A stretch of 20,382 bases of DNA from JBMFOH01 sp049969715 [NCBI: bacterium] (GTDB lineage Bacteria > DUMJ01): the NCBI GenBank assembly GCA_049969715.1, contig JBMFOH010000031.1:1-20382 (forward strand). The letters are read 5' to 3'. Below are positions 1-7,293 of this stretch, in pieces. The notes beneath the pieces were generated by a model. The model searched no databases. It worked only from the letters and a program-made list of their open reading frames with translations, and had not been told where the DNA came from. The stretch's first letter is position 1. The number at the start of each line of letters is the position of its first letter. The position numbers were made by a program, and so were the translations under genes.

Positions 1-176
1 ACAAGCCTTAAAGAGTTTCGTATCTGATGCACAATACATACCTGTATCTCTGACTTAGGAAATGCTCCCCTTACTGCAGATTCTATCCCAGGAAGATGGG
101 TATCCATTTCTCCTTCTAAAACTGCTTCTATCATTTCCTTCTCAAGCTGGGTGATAAATTCATCTAGGTCATCCAT
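1..176 (-). pseudogene. IS256-family transposase, internally deleted and truncated by window
   Basis: Starting at ATG 176-174, the reading frame stays open for 58 codons to the window edge. The first 26 residues or so resemble the N-terminus of mutator-type (IS256) transposases, including KEMIEAVLEGEMDTHL. The next residues, PGIESAVRGAFPKSEIQVC followed by IVHQIRNSL, match the central catalytic region that follows the second DDE aspartate (the DGLPG...FP..Q.C.vHqiRNSL signature). In an intact protein these blocks are separated by well over 100 residues that include the first catalytic Asp. Here they are joined directly and in frame, so the copy has an internal deletion and cannot be an active transposase. 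Family assignment comes from motifs only. Confidence 0.65.
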
Positions 177-217
177 AGTCTTATATTGGGGGGTTTACAC
201 AGATTATTTTACACCCT
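1..217 (-). mobile_element. End of an IS256-family element, cut by window edge
   Basis: A leftward transposase remnant (1-176) is preceded by a non-coding stretch. At its outer edge, read leftward, this contains AGGGTGTAAAATAATCTGTG (217-198), the sort of terminal sequence expected at the transposase-proximal end of IS256-type elements. The outer boundary is therefore placed near 217. The other end lies outside the window, so the inverted repeat pair and the target-site duplication cannot be checked. The insertion lies just beyond the nadE-like gene's stop and hairpin, so it did not break that gene. Confidence 0.6.
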
Positions 218-229
218 CTATAGGGAACT

Positions 230-249
230 TAAGAGATGATTATCTCTTA
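230..249 (-). terminator. Hairpin at the end of the nadE-like gene
   Basis: An 8-bp perfect stem (230-237 with 242-249) closes a 4-base loop and includes the stop codon of the nadE-like gene. There is no clear T-run after it in the direction of transcription, so it may be a weak terminator or a 3'-end stabilising hairpin. Confidence 0.4.
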
Positions 250-1140
250 TAGCCTGGAAATTCTATAAGGTCTTTCTTTTTCTCTTTTCACCCAATCTAT
301 CTGTTCAAAAACAAGACCTACAAAATCCTTTCCAAATCTCTCCTCTATTTCCTCTCTCTTTCTTCCCTCTTCTATCTCCATAAGAATTTTATCTAATGTC
401 TCATAGTCTATACCTAAGGAAAACTCATCAGATATCCCAGGTAAGAGATCTGGAGATGGAGGTCTATTTAAAATCTCATCAGGAATAGATAATATCTTTG
501 CAAGCTCCCTTACCTCACTCTTATAGAGATGAGATATAGGAGCGATATCTGAGGAATCATCTCCATATTTCACATAATATCCTATGATATCTTCTGTCAG
601 ATTGGTACATCCTGCTACAAGAAAGTTTTTCTTTTCTGCATAGAAATAGAGAATTGCCATTCTAAGACGATGCTTTATTCTATAATAAGCCATCCCTTCA
701 TAATAGAAAGGAAGCCTCTCTTTTAATCTTCTTTTTTGTGCAAAAAATACGGGCTCATGAAGTCTCTTAGAGTAACTCTCATAAAATCTCCTTACCGTCT
801 TTCTCTTCAGTGGTCTAAAGGGAAATAAGAATAGAGGAAGTGTCTGATATATCCCAAGAAGAAATAGGCATTTTGTTAAGGATATAACCTTATAGGATAT
901 ACCAAGGCTCTTTACTAGATTTTTTGCAATCTTTACAGAGGATGGTTCTGTATCCAGCTCTGGGAGTATTAGAGCAAGGATTTTTTCTTTTCCTACAGCA
1001 TCATTTAGAAGATACAATGTTACTGCAGAGTCTATGCCTCCACTTACTCCTATAACAAAACCGTCTTTCTCGTCCTCTTTAAGTTTCTCTTTTATAAATT
1101 CTATAATCCTTTCCTTCTCTTTTAAAAGGTCTTTTTCCAT
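247..1140 (-). CDS. NAD synthetase-like ATP-pyrophosphatase (NadE family, divergent)
   Basis: The 297-residue protein belongs to the N-type ATP-pyrophosphatase family of NH3-dependent NAD synthetases, which amidate deamido-NAD using ATP. The PP-loop GVSGGIDSAV is at residues 31-40. A second block near residue 176 (GCTNLTEDIIGYYVKYGDD, then DIAPISHLYKSEVRELA) matches the NAD-binding GTxNKxE...GYxTKYGD...PI..LYKtqVreLA region, and PPSPDL...DEFSLGIDYE matches the C-terminal signature. There is no glutaminase domain. Oddities: GTxNK is GCTNL, and a basic, aromatic-rich segment of about 60 residues (about 100-160) sits between the nucleotide-binding halves where typical NadE proteins are shorter. 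Real NAD synthesis is plausible, but a specialised amidating paralogue is possible. No good Shine-Dalgarno sequence precedes the ATG. Confidence 0.75.
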   Translation of the reverse strand: MEKDLLKEKERIIEFIKEKLKEDEKDGFVIGVSGGIDSAVTLYLLNDAVGKEKILALILPELDTEPSSVKIAKNLVKSLGISYKVISLTKCLFLLGIYQTLPLFLFPFRPLKRKTVRRFYESYSKRLHEPVFFAQKRRLKERLPFYYEGMAYYRIKHRLRMAILYFYAEKKNFLVAGCTNLTEDIIGYYVKYGDDSSDIAPISHLYKSEVRELAKILSIPDEILNRPPSPDLLPGISDEFSLGIDYETLDKILMEIEEGRKREEIEERFGKDFVGLVFEQIDWVKREKERPYRISRL

Positions 1141-1171
1141 AAGTATTCACTAAGAGAAGAATAACCAAGGT

Positions 1172-1200
1172 ATTAAAAATGTAATACTTAGTAACCTCAA
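1172..1200 (-). promoter_or_regulatory. Possible promoter of the nadE-like gene
   Basis: Read leftward, TTGAGG (1200-1195) and TTTAAT (1177-1172) are separated by 17 bases and lie about 30 bases before the ATG. The region also contains a 6-bp inverted repeat, GTATTA/TAATAC (1170-1175 and 1182-1187). Both boxes match the consensus only partly, so this is a weak call. Co-transcription from the upstream tRNA cluster is the alternative. Confidence 0.3.
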
Positions 1201-1221
1201 CAATTTGGGAAATAAACCCTT

Positions 1222-1298
1222 TGGCGCGCCTGAGAGGACTCGAACCCCCAACAAGCGGATCCGAAGTCCGCTGCTCTATCCGATTGAGCTACAGGCGC
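1222..1298 (-). tRNA. tRNA-Arg (anticodon TCG)
   Basis: Read leftward, the cloverleaf closes with acceptor strands GCGCCTG and CAGGCGC, a discriminator G and an encoded CCA. The anticodon stem GCGGA/TCCGC holds the loop CTTCGGA, giving TCG, which reads CGN arginine codons. The T-arm has the usual TTCGAGT loop. This is the last gene of a four-tRNA cluster. Confidence 0.97.
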
Positions 1299-1305
1299 AA
1301 TAAAA

Positions 1306-1384
1306 TGGGGTGAATGAGGGGACTCGAACCCCCAGCATCTGGATCCACAGTCCAGCGCTCTAACCAAATTGAGCTACATTCACC
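1306..1384 (-). tRNA. tRNA-His (anticodon GTG)
   Basis: Acceptor strands GTGAATG and CATTCAC pair, and the anticodon stem CTGGA/TCCAG holds loop CTGTGGA, giving GTG. An extra G encoded before position 1 (base 1384) faces discriminator C73, the identity element expected for bacterial tRNA-His. CCA is encoded at 1308-1306. Confidence 0.97.
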
Positions 1385-1386
1385 AA

Positions 1387-1463
1387 TGGCGCGCCCAGCA
1401 GGACTCGAACCCGCGGCCCACAGATTAGAAGTCTGTTGCTCTATCCACCTGAGCTATGGGCGC
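1387..1463 (-). tRNA. tRNA-Arg (anticodon TCT)
   Basis: Acceptor strands GCGCCCA and TGGGCGC pair. The anticodon stem ACAGA/TCTGT holds loop CTTCTAA, giving TCT, which reads AGA/AGG. These codons are common in the genes of this window, so this is a major tRNA for the genome. CCA is encoded. Like the other Arg tRNA, its 3' end forms the palindrome GGCGCGCC or a close variant. Confidence 0.97.
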
Positions 1464-1465
1464 AA

Positions 1466-1543
1466 TGGTCGGGGCGAAAGGATTTGAACCTTCAGCCTCT
1501 TGGTCCCAAACCAAGCGCGCTAGCCAAGTTGCGCTACGCCCCG
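1466..1543 (-). tRNA. tRNA-Pro (anticodon TGG)
   Basis: Acceptor strands CGGGGCG and CGCCCCG pair, with discriminator A and encoded CCA. The anticodon stem CTTGG/CCAAG holds loop TTTGGGA, giving TGG. It is the first gene of the leftward cluster Pro-Arg-His-Arg; spacers between the four genes are only 2-7 bases. Confidence 0.97.
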
Positions 1544-1553
1544 AGCTATAAAT

Positions 1554-1581
1554 AGTATATCAAATTTTCTAATAAAATCAA
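1554..1581 (-). promoter_or_regulatory. Promoter of the tRNA cluster
   Basis: Read leftward, TTGATT (1581-1576) and TATACT (1559-1554) are 16 bases apart, and the -10 box is preceded by TG-A, an extended -10 motif. The expected start falls near 1547, a few bases before tRNA-Pro. It also lies just beyond the GH5 stop codon, with no terminator seen between the two units. Confidence 0.6.
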
Positions 1582-1599
1582 GAGAATTTTGTTGTTTGT

Positions 1600-3009
1600 C
1601 TATTCTTTCATAGCATTCTTTAAGATCTCTATTAATTCAGGTCTCTTATCACAGTTTGAGAATTCGAATGCTTCATAATGCATCTTTTTTATCTGGTCTT
1701 CTGTCATATCTGTAAACTGTAATGCATATAGAGGTGTAATGGCATTCCCTACCCTTCCATAGGTGGCATGTTCTTCTACCTCTCTACTAAGGGATTCATA
1801 GTCTAAGCTATAGTCTCTTACTTCTTCTGCCACCGTTTGAGCTATAAGCTCTATCATTCTAGCCACTTCGGTAGATAATAATCCGTGTCCTCTTGATGTC
1901 CAAGGGTCAAGCCCAAGTTTTCTCTTAAGATTAAGAATAGGCCTTATTCTTTTCATATACTCACAGTCTTCTCTTGGGACTACAAGTCCCTGGACCCCTA
2001 CATCTTTATAGGTCCATATTGTCCAGTGCTGTTCATACTTACTGAATACCTCTAACTGATCTTTTAAAGCCATAAGCCTAGCTTTATCGGCATTCGTAGG
2101 AGAACCAATTGGTCCATCAAATAGGGCACCAAATTCTCCTACCCAAGATGGTCTTTTATGTTCTAGAATCCATTTGTTTCTCTCAAGAAATATCTCTTCC
2201 ATCCACTTTTTGTCTACATATACATTACCAACATAACCAGGATACCTTCTTGCCCTATGGGTAGCTATCGTATAATTATGAGAGCTATATACAAGATTAT
2301 CATCGAATGGTTCATCTAAACCTTCAAAGATTTGAGAATATCTATTTCCTTCAATAAAGATTATATGCTTCTTATCGACTGTCCTTATAGCAGAAGTCCA
2401 CTCCCTATAGAGCTTATTTAGAATCTCCATATTGGGAGCATTAGGTTCATTGAGAAGATTATAGCCTGCAACCTGTGTCTCATCTTTATAATGGTCTGCT
2501 ATGTAAACCCATAAATTTTTTATCCTCTCCTGACAGTCTCTATTTCCCCAGAGAAGTGATATTCCATATGGATTATCCGAATGCCATCCCTGATTTTGCC
2601 ACCCTGGAGCTGCATGAAGGTCTAGGATAATATAGATATCGTACTTTTTGCCCCATTCAATAGCACGATCCAGATAAGAAAAGCCTTTAGGATTATACTT
2701 ACCTGGATTTAAGTCATCTTCAAAATGTCTATAGTTAAACGGAATCCTTACAACAGTTGATCCTATCTCTTTTAAAAATTTAAAGTCACCTTCAGTTATA
2801 AATGAATCTAATAGGCTATCAAAGAATGCCTGATAACGTTCTTCTCCAAGCTCATCCCTTATAGCCTGTCTAACACTACTTTCAGCCCCAGTATATCCAG
2901 TGATAAAATTCTCCATATTTAGCCATCCACCAAAACATACACCTCGCAAGAATACTTTCTTACCACTGTCATCTACAATATATGCTCCTTTAACCTGTAA
3001 AAATCCCAT
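1600..3009 (-). CDS. Cytoplasmic glycoside hydrolase family 5 enzyme
   Basis: This 469-residue protein has the GH5 (clan A, TIM barrel) signature. The acid/base glutamate is in LLNEPN (N187-E188) and the nucleophile in VGEFGA (E292). Supporting positions include R88 in VRIPFNYRHF, H132 in LDLHAAPGWQN, H244 in SSHNY and W332-region TIWTYKD. GH5 covers cellulases, mannanases and exo-glucosidases, so the substrate cannot be set from motifs. No signal peptide is present, so it should act on oligosaccharides after import. About 100 residues beyond the barrel form a helical, acidic extension of unknown role. It is last in the operon, 37 bases after the UroD-like gene. AAGGAGAT lies about 11 bases before the ATG. 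Confidence 0.85.
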   Translation of the reverse strand: MGFLQVKGAYIVDDSGKKVFLRGVCFGGWLNMENFITGYTGAESSVRQAIRDELGEERYQAFFDSLLDSFITEGDFKFLKEIGSTVVRIPFNYRHFEDDLNPGKYNPKGFSYLDRAIEWGKKYDIYIILDLHAAPGWQNQGWHSDNPYGISLLWGNRDCQERIKNLWVYIADHYKDETQVAGYNLLNEPNAPNMEILNKLYREWTSAIRTVDKKHIIFIEGNRYSQIFEGLDEPFDDNLVYSSHNYTIATHRARRYPGYVGNVYVDKKWMEEIFLERNKWILEHKRPSWVGEFGALFDGPIGSPTNADKARLMALKDQLEVFSKYEQHWTIWTYKDVGVQGLVVPREDCEYMKRIRPILNLKRKLGLDPWTSRGHGLLSTEVARMIELIAQTVAEEVRDYSLDYESLSREVEEHATYGRVGNAITPLYALQFTDMTEDQIKKMHYEAFEFSNCDKRPELIEILKNAMKE

Positions 3010-3046
3010 AATATAAAATCATCTCCTTCCTAAATGTTTTTAGGTT

Positions 3047-4129
3047 TTAGGAATACCAACAGTTTTCATTGAAAAGATTTAAAGCATATTTATAAGTATC
3101 TAAAGTAACAGTCGGTGGTATAGAGTGATCAGAATGAAAGAAATAAGGGATTTTCATTTTTGAAAGAACCTTTAATTTAGGAAGAATCTCTTCTTTAATT
3201 TTTAAAGGGTCGTTAGTATTTAACACTACTACATTAATATTACCCATATAGGCCAATTTATTCCCATAAGTTTTAGCAAATTCAACCACATCACACCCAA
3301 CCTTTGCCTCCATTGGTTGTAAACAGTCAAAACCTGCTGCTATAATAAGAGGGACAGCCTTTCTTATATCTCCGCACGAATGCAATATTACAGGAAGCCC
3401 GTAGGACTTCAAAAAACTGACAAATTCTTTCTCGTAAGGCATTATTAATTCTGATAAAACTTTAGGAGAACAAAATAATCCATTACTGTATCCAAAATCT
3501 TCATAGACTAAAAAGCCATCAGGAAGCCCAACCTCACGAAACAACATTTCGTAGTGATTTCTATAAAAATCTAAATAAACTTGAGCAAAATCTTTAATCC
3601 AATCTGGATCTAGAAGAAGAGCTGGTAAGAAATTCTGGTCGCCAATAGTTGCCCTCATTAGTTCAAATATAAAAAGGTCTCCAAATATAGTAAACTTTTC
3701 CCTTTCTCTAGCGATCTTAAGATTAAGTCTCATATTTTCTAAATCTCCAAGTCTTTCTTTTCTAATTTCTAATAAGGGTTCTCTATAAGTCTTCCATTTC
3801 TCCCTCTCAGTAATTTCAAAACCAATATGCTCTGGAGTCCCAGATTTATTTTTCCAAAACTTGAGCGTAGATCCTCTTCCATCCTTTATTATTCTCCACT
3901 CTTCAGTTTCTTTTATCACTTCCCTTACTCCAATAAACGGTTCAGAATTTATCCAACCGCCACAATAAACTATATCATAATCAAAATAATATGAAGGATT
4001 TCCCCCTTTTGGATATCCCTGTAGTGGCCAGAATTGTTCTAATGTTTCAGGCCAAAAATGCTCGAAAATCCCCATTCTGTCCGGAATTTCCTTATTTAAA
4101 AGCATCTTAGTTCTTTCATACGAAGTCAT
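3047..4129 (-). CDS. UroD/MtaA-superfamily protein in a sugar operon
   Basis: The 360-residue protein resembles the uroporphyrinogen decarboxylase fold family, which also holds corrinoid- or Zn-dependent methyltransferases (MtaA, CmuA). Visible marks are ILHSCGDI (H250, C252), the position of a Zn-binding HxC in the methyltransferase branch, a following LQPMEAKVGCDV segment, YMGNINV, and a C-terminal FFHSDHSIPPTVTLDTYKYA. The last block carries His where methyltransferases often have the third ligand Cys. The arginine-rich N-terminal motif of true HemE was not seen and no other haem genes are nearby, so haem synthesis is unlikely. It lies 30 bases after a sugar permease gene and before GH5. 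Its reaction is unknown; related UroD-like proteins are often annotated near sugar-utilisation genes. Confidence 0.75.
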   Translation of the reverse strand: MTSYERTKMLLNKEIPDRMGIFEHFWPETLEQFWPLQGYPKGGNPSYYFDYDIVYCGGWINSEPFIGVREVIKETEEWRIIKDGRGSTLKFWKNKSGTPEHIGFEITEREKWKTYREPLLEIRKERLGDLENMRLNLKIAREREKFTIFGDLFIFELMRATIGDQNFLPALLLDPDWIKDFAQVYLDFYRNHYEMLFREVGLPDGFLVYEDFGYSNGLFCSPKVLSELIMPYEKEFVSFLKSYGLPVILHSCGDIRKAVPLIIAAGFDCLQPMEAKVGCDVVEFAKTYGNKLAYMGNINVVVLNTNDPLKIKEEILPKLKVLSKMKIPYFFHSDHSIPPTVTLDTYKYALNLFNENCWYS

Positions 4130-4159
4130 TCCTTACACATCTCCCTTCTATAATGTCTT

Positions 4160-4981
4160 CTATCCTTTAAGAGCCCCAATGGTAATACCTCTTATAAATG
4201 CTTTCTGTCCTACTAGGACAAGAAGTATAAGGATTGGGATAGTAGAAAGAAAAGACCCTGCCATAAGCATCCCGTACTCTATTTTATAAAGATTCATCAA
4301 AGTGGTCAATCCGACAGGTAATGTCATCTTTGTATCAGAACTTAGTACTATTAATGGCCACATAAAATTATTCCATGAGCCAGTAAAAGTTAATATGGCC
4401 AATATACCAATACTTGCTGTGCTCATAGGTAGTACTATTTTACTATATATAGCAAACTCAGAAGCTCCATCTATCCTAGCTGAATCTAATATTTCATCTG
4501 GAATACTCATCATCGAAGAACGCATAAAGAATATTCCAAATGCACTCACTGCACCTGGAACTATTATTGCCCAATAAGTATCTATCCATTTGAACCAATT
4601 CATCATTAAAAATAAAGGTACTAGTCCTACTTGGGATGGAATCATCATGGTTACTAAGAGAAAGATAAAAAGGAAGTCCTTTAGCTTGAAGTTGTATTTA
4701 GCAAAGCCAAATCCACCTAGAGAAGCCAGAAATATATTTAAAACAGTCTGTATAGAAGCTATAAAGGTACTGTTAAAATATTGTCTTGCAAAAGGGATCT
4801 CTCTAAACAATCTGTGATAGTTTTCTAAATAAAATCTCTTCGGGATAAAGCTTATAGGAAGCGTATATATTTCAGCATTAGTCTTAAAGGAACAAACTAT
4901 CATATAGAAAAAGGGAAGAAATGTAATTAGAACACCGATAGCTAGAGATAAAAAGATAACCAGTTTATTTAAATTCTTCAT
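4160..4981 (-). CDS. ABC sugar permease, MalG type
   Basis: The 273-residue inner-membrane protein has six predicted membrane segments. Its cytoplasmic EAA loop, DSARIDGASEFAIYSKIVLP, is where the ATPase docks, and the C-terminus IRGITIGALKG is typical of CUT1 sugar permeases. It should pair with the permease encoded 11 bases upstream and the binding protein before that. GGAGGG precedes the ATG by 5-6 bases. The substrate is not visible in the sequence; the GH5 gene in the operon suggests a beta-linked oligosaccharide. Confidence 0.92.
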   Translation of the reverse strand: MKNLNKLVIFLSLAIGVLITFLPFFYMIVCSFKTNAEIYTLPISFIPKRFYLENYHRLFREIPFARQYFNSTFIASIQTVLNIFLASLGGFGFAKYNFKLKDFLFIFLLVTMMIPSQVGLVPLFLMMNWFKWIDTYWAIIVPGAVSAFGIFFMRSSMMSIPDEILDSARIDGASEFAIYSKIVLPMSTASIGILAILTFTGSWNNFMWPLIVLSSDTKMTLPVGLTTLMNLYKIEYGMLMAGSFLSTIPILILLVLVGQKAFIRGITIGALKG

Positions 4982-4992
4982 TTTGCCCTCCT

Positions 4993-5877
4993 TCAGTCGA
5001 TCTCTCCCATCCTAAAGAATTTTAACTGGAGTAATGTTAAGATAAAGATTATAATCATAAGGATAAAGCCTATAGCAGATGCGTATCCCATTCTTAGGAA
5101 GCGAAATCCGTTTATATAGAGATAAGCAGTCATCATTAACATCCCATCTCCAGCTCCAGCTCCTCCACTTCCTTGTCCTGCTAATATAAATGGCTCTGCA
5201 AAAAGATTATACGAACCAATTATCGCCTGAACTACAACAAAAAGAGTTACTGGCCTTAAAAGTGGAAAAGTTACATACCAGAATGATTGCCATTTATTAG
5301 CTCCATCTATCCTAGCTGCATCCTGTAGCTCCTCCGAGATTGATTGCAAACCAGAAAGGAAATACAAAGCATTTATTCCAGCATATCTCCATATTCCTAA
5401 TATTATTAATGTGGGAATACCAAATCTTGGTTCTTGAAGCCATCTATACGTAGGCAATTTGAAACTTCTTAATAAAGCGTTTAATAAGCCATATTCCGTA
5501 TCAAAGACAAGTGTAAACATTATAGCAACTACTATAGCAGAGGTAATAAGAGGAAGATAGAACGAAGTAGTAAAAAATCCTTTTAATCTTTCGATATATT
5601 TAGAATTTAAAAGTATAGCTAATATTAGAGCTATTGGAAGAATTATAAATATACTTCCAACAGCATAATAAGTGGTATTCCATAATGCCTTTATAAACCT
5701 AGTATCTGAAAATAAACTTATATAATTGCCAAATTTTACAAATTCTCCTCTTCCTAATCCAGTTATATCGAAAAAACTTAGATACAAAGCATATATTGTT
5801 GGGTATAGACCGAATATAGCATATAGGATAAAAAATGGAGACACAAAAAGATAAGGAGCTACTTTCTGGAATTTCAT
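4993..5877 (-). CDS. ABC sugar permease, MalF type
   Basis: The 294-residue protein begins with the N-terminal signature of CUT1 permeases (APYLFVSPFFILYAIFGLYPTIYALYLSF, residues about 7-35). It has six membrane segments and an EAA loop, DAARIDGANKWQSFWYVTFP. It forms the transmembrane heterodimer with the MalG-type protein. A strong GGAGGG lies 7-8 bases before the ATG. A GC-rich hairpin (5900-5924) sits between this gene and the binding-protein gene upstream, probably reducing read-through into the permeases. Confidence 0.92.
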   Translation of the reverse strand: MKFQKVAPYLFVSPFFILYAIFGLYPTIYALYLSFFDITGLGRGEFVKFGNYISLFSDTRFIKALWNTTYYAVGSIFIILPIALILAILLNSKYIERLKGFFTTSFYLPLITSAIVVAIMFTLVFDTEYGLLNALLRSFKLPTYRWLQEPRFGIPTLIILGIWRYAGINALYFLSGLQSISEELQDAARIDGANKWQSFWYVTFPLLRPVTLFVVVQAIIGSYNLFAEPFILAGQGSGGAGAGDGMLMMTAYLYINGFRFLRMGYASAIGFILMIIIFILTLLQLKFFRMGEID

Positions 5878-5899
5878 AATTTCTCCCTCCTATATAAAA

Positions 5900-5924
5900 G
5901 AGGAGGGGGGGTTACCCCTTCCTC
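5900..5924 (-). terminator. Intercistronic hairpin/attenuator after binding-protein gene
   Basis: Read leftward, GAGGAAGGGG (5924-5915) pairs with the C-rich strand CCCCCTCCTC (5909-5900), giving nine pairs and one A/C mismatch, followed by TTTT. It lies between the solute-binding-protein gene and its permeases, where partial termination or 3'-end protection would let the binding protein be made in excess. Confidence 0.55.
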
Positions 5925-5932
5925 TAAAAATT

Positions 5933-7177
5933 TTACTTCCCTTTCTCCATAAGTTTCCTTACATCATCTGCTGCCCTCTTTAATCCCTCTTCCGGAGCCA
6001 TTCTTCTGTTAGATACTTCTGGCCAATATTTATTACCCCATATATCATTCCATTCTGGAGTAAATGGGGTGTTTATCTGTTGTGGAACTCTTCTGCCAAC
6101 AGTGGCAAATAATGCTCCCAACTTTTGGTTACTAAAGAAAGGATCAGATTCTCTTAGTTCTGGAGCATCCCAGGCTTCTATTAATGGAGGGAAAAGATGA
6201 GTTAACTTATATCTCAGTATAGCATTCTCTTTAGTCAGTTGAGCATATTCCATAAATTTCCAAGCTTTATCTTTATCCTTTGCATAAACAGTCATACAGA
6301 GCCCAGTCCCACCAGAAGTACTTGTGTCTAAGCCACCCTTTTCCCATACAGGCAAAGCCTGTGCTTTCCATTTTCCACCTGTCTCTGGGGCATTATCCTT
6401 TATAAAACCAGCATACCAATCTGCACCTATCAAAGTGGCATACCTTCCATCTCTTACTGCACTCCAAAAAGCTGGACCAGATGGTGAGTCTTCTGTAACC
6501 TTATACTCATCTCTCGTAGCTAAAATCCATTTAAGAGTATCTATAGCTAGGGGACTGTCAGCTACTAGGTTACCTTTTTCATCAAAGAAATTCCCTTTTC
6601 TCTGCCTTAATAGGATGTCAAAAGGAGGTAAAGGACTTATAAACTTCTTAAGAGAGGTAAGCTTCTTACCAGCTTGTACCCATTCATCCCAAGTCGTTAT
6701 AGGAGGCTTTATACCAGCTTGTTGGAATATATCCCATCTATAGTAGAGAACTACAGGACAAAGGGCATGTTCTAATCCATAGATTTTACCTTGATATGTA
6801 TAAAGTGCCTGTCTTCCTTTAGCAAGTGCTGTAGTTTTATTCGCCCTTTTCAAGTAGTCATTCAGTGGAACTAATTTAATATCACCCTTTAAAAACCTAC
6901 CAAAAACTCCCTGTTCTATGTCCACTAAATCTGGAGCACCCACACCTGTCTGTAAAGAGATCGCTAATTTATCAAAGAGTGTACTATACTCTATCTCTTT
7001 TACATCTATTTCTACATCTGGTTCTATCTTTTTAAAATTCTCAGCAGCTTGCCTAAAGAATCGAGCGTGGGTATTAACAAAAGTCCAAAGTTCTAGCTTA
7101 GTTGATGTATATCCAACTGATTCCCATGCAAACAATAATATTATAGAAAAAAATAAAACTAATAACTTCCTTCCCAT
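5933..7177 (-). CDS. Periplasmic sugar-binding protein (family 1)
   Basis: The 414-residue protein is an extracellular solute-binding protein of the CUT1 class. A signal peptide (GRKLLVLFFSIILLFAWESVGYT) has no lipobox Cys, so the product should be free in the periplasm. The mature part starts with LELWTFVN and contains typical features such as LVPLNDYL, the ITTWDEWVQAGKKL hinge-region block and SGGTGLCM. I chose ATG 7177: a GTG nine bases upstream is open in frame but touches the AAGGAGG ribosome site, whereas the ATG is about 10 bases from it. It follows the LacI gene by 116 bases and is the first transport gene of the operon. The ligand is unknown. Confidence 0.92.
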   Translation of the reverse strand: MGRKLLVLFFSIILLFAWESVGYTSTKLELWTFVNTHARFFRQAAENFKKIEPDVEIDVKEIEYSTLFDKLAISLQTGVGAPDLVDIEQGVFGRFLKGDIKLVPLNDYLKRANKTTALAKGRQALYTYQGKIYGLEHALCPVVLYYRWDIFQQAGIKPPITTWDEWVQAGKKLTSLKKFISPLPPFDILLRQRKGNFFDEKGNLVADSPLAIDTLKWILATRDEYKVTEDSPSGPAFWSAVRDGRYATLIGADWYAGFIKDNAPETGGKWKAQALPVWEKGGLDTSTSGGTGLCMTVYAKDKDKAWKFMEYAQLTKENAILRYKLTHLFPPLIEAWDAPELRESDPFFSNQKLGALFATVGRRVPQQINTPFTPEWNDIWGNKYWPEVSNRRMAPEEGLKRAADDVRKLMEKGK

Positions 7178-7293
7178 ATTAAACACTCCTCCTTTTTATA
7201 TTTTAAAAATTCTATCCCCTCTTTTCCCTCATCTAAAATTCAAAGAAAAAATCTTTACTTCATCAAAATCTTAGTCAATTTTTCTAAAACTTC

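Noticed and set aside
3047-4129. hemE (uroporphyrinogen decarboxylase of haem synthesis)
   Set aside because: The HxC metal-type motif, the sugar-operon context and lack of haem genes nearby point to the wider UroD/MtaA superfamily.
6324-7274. Rightward open frames opposite the first binding-protein gene
   Set aside because: They are antisense to a clear solute-binding protein with signal peptide and ribosome site, and show no family features.
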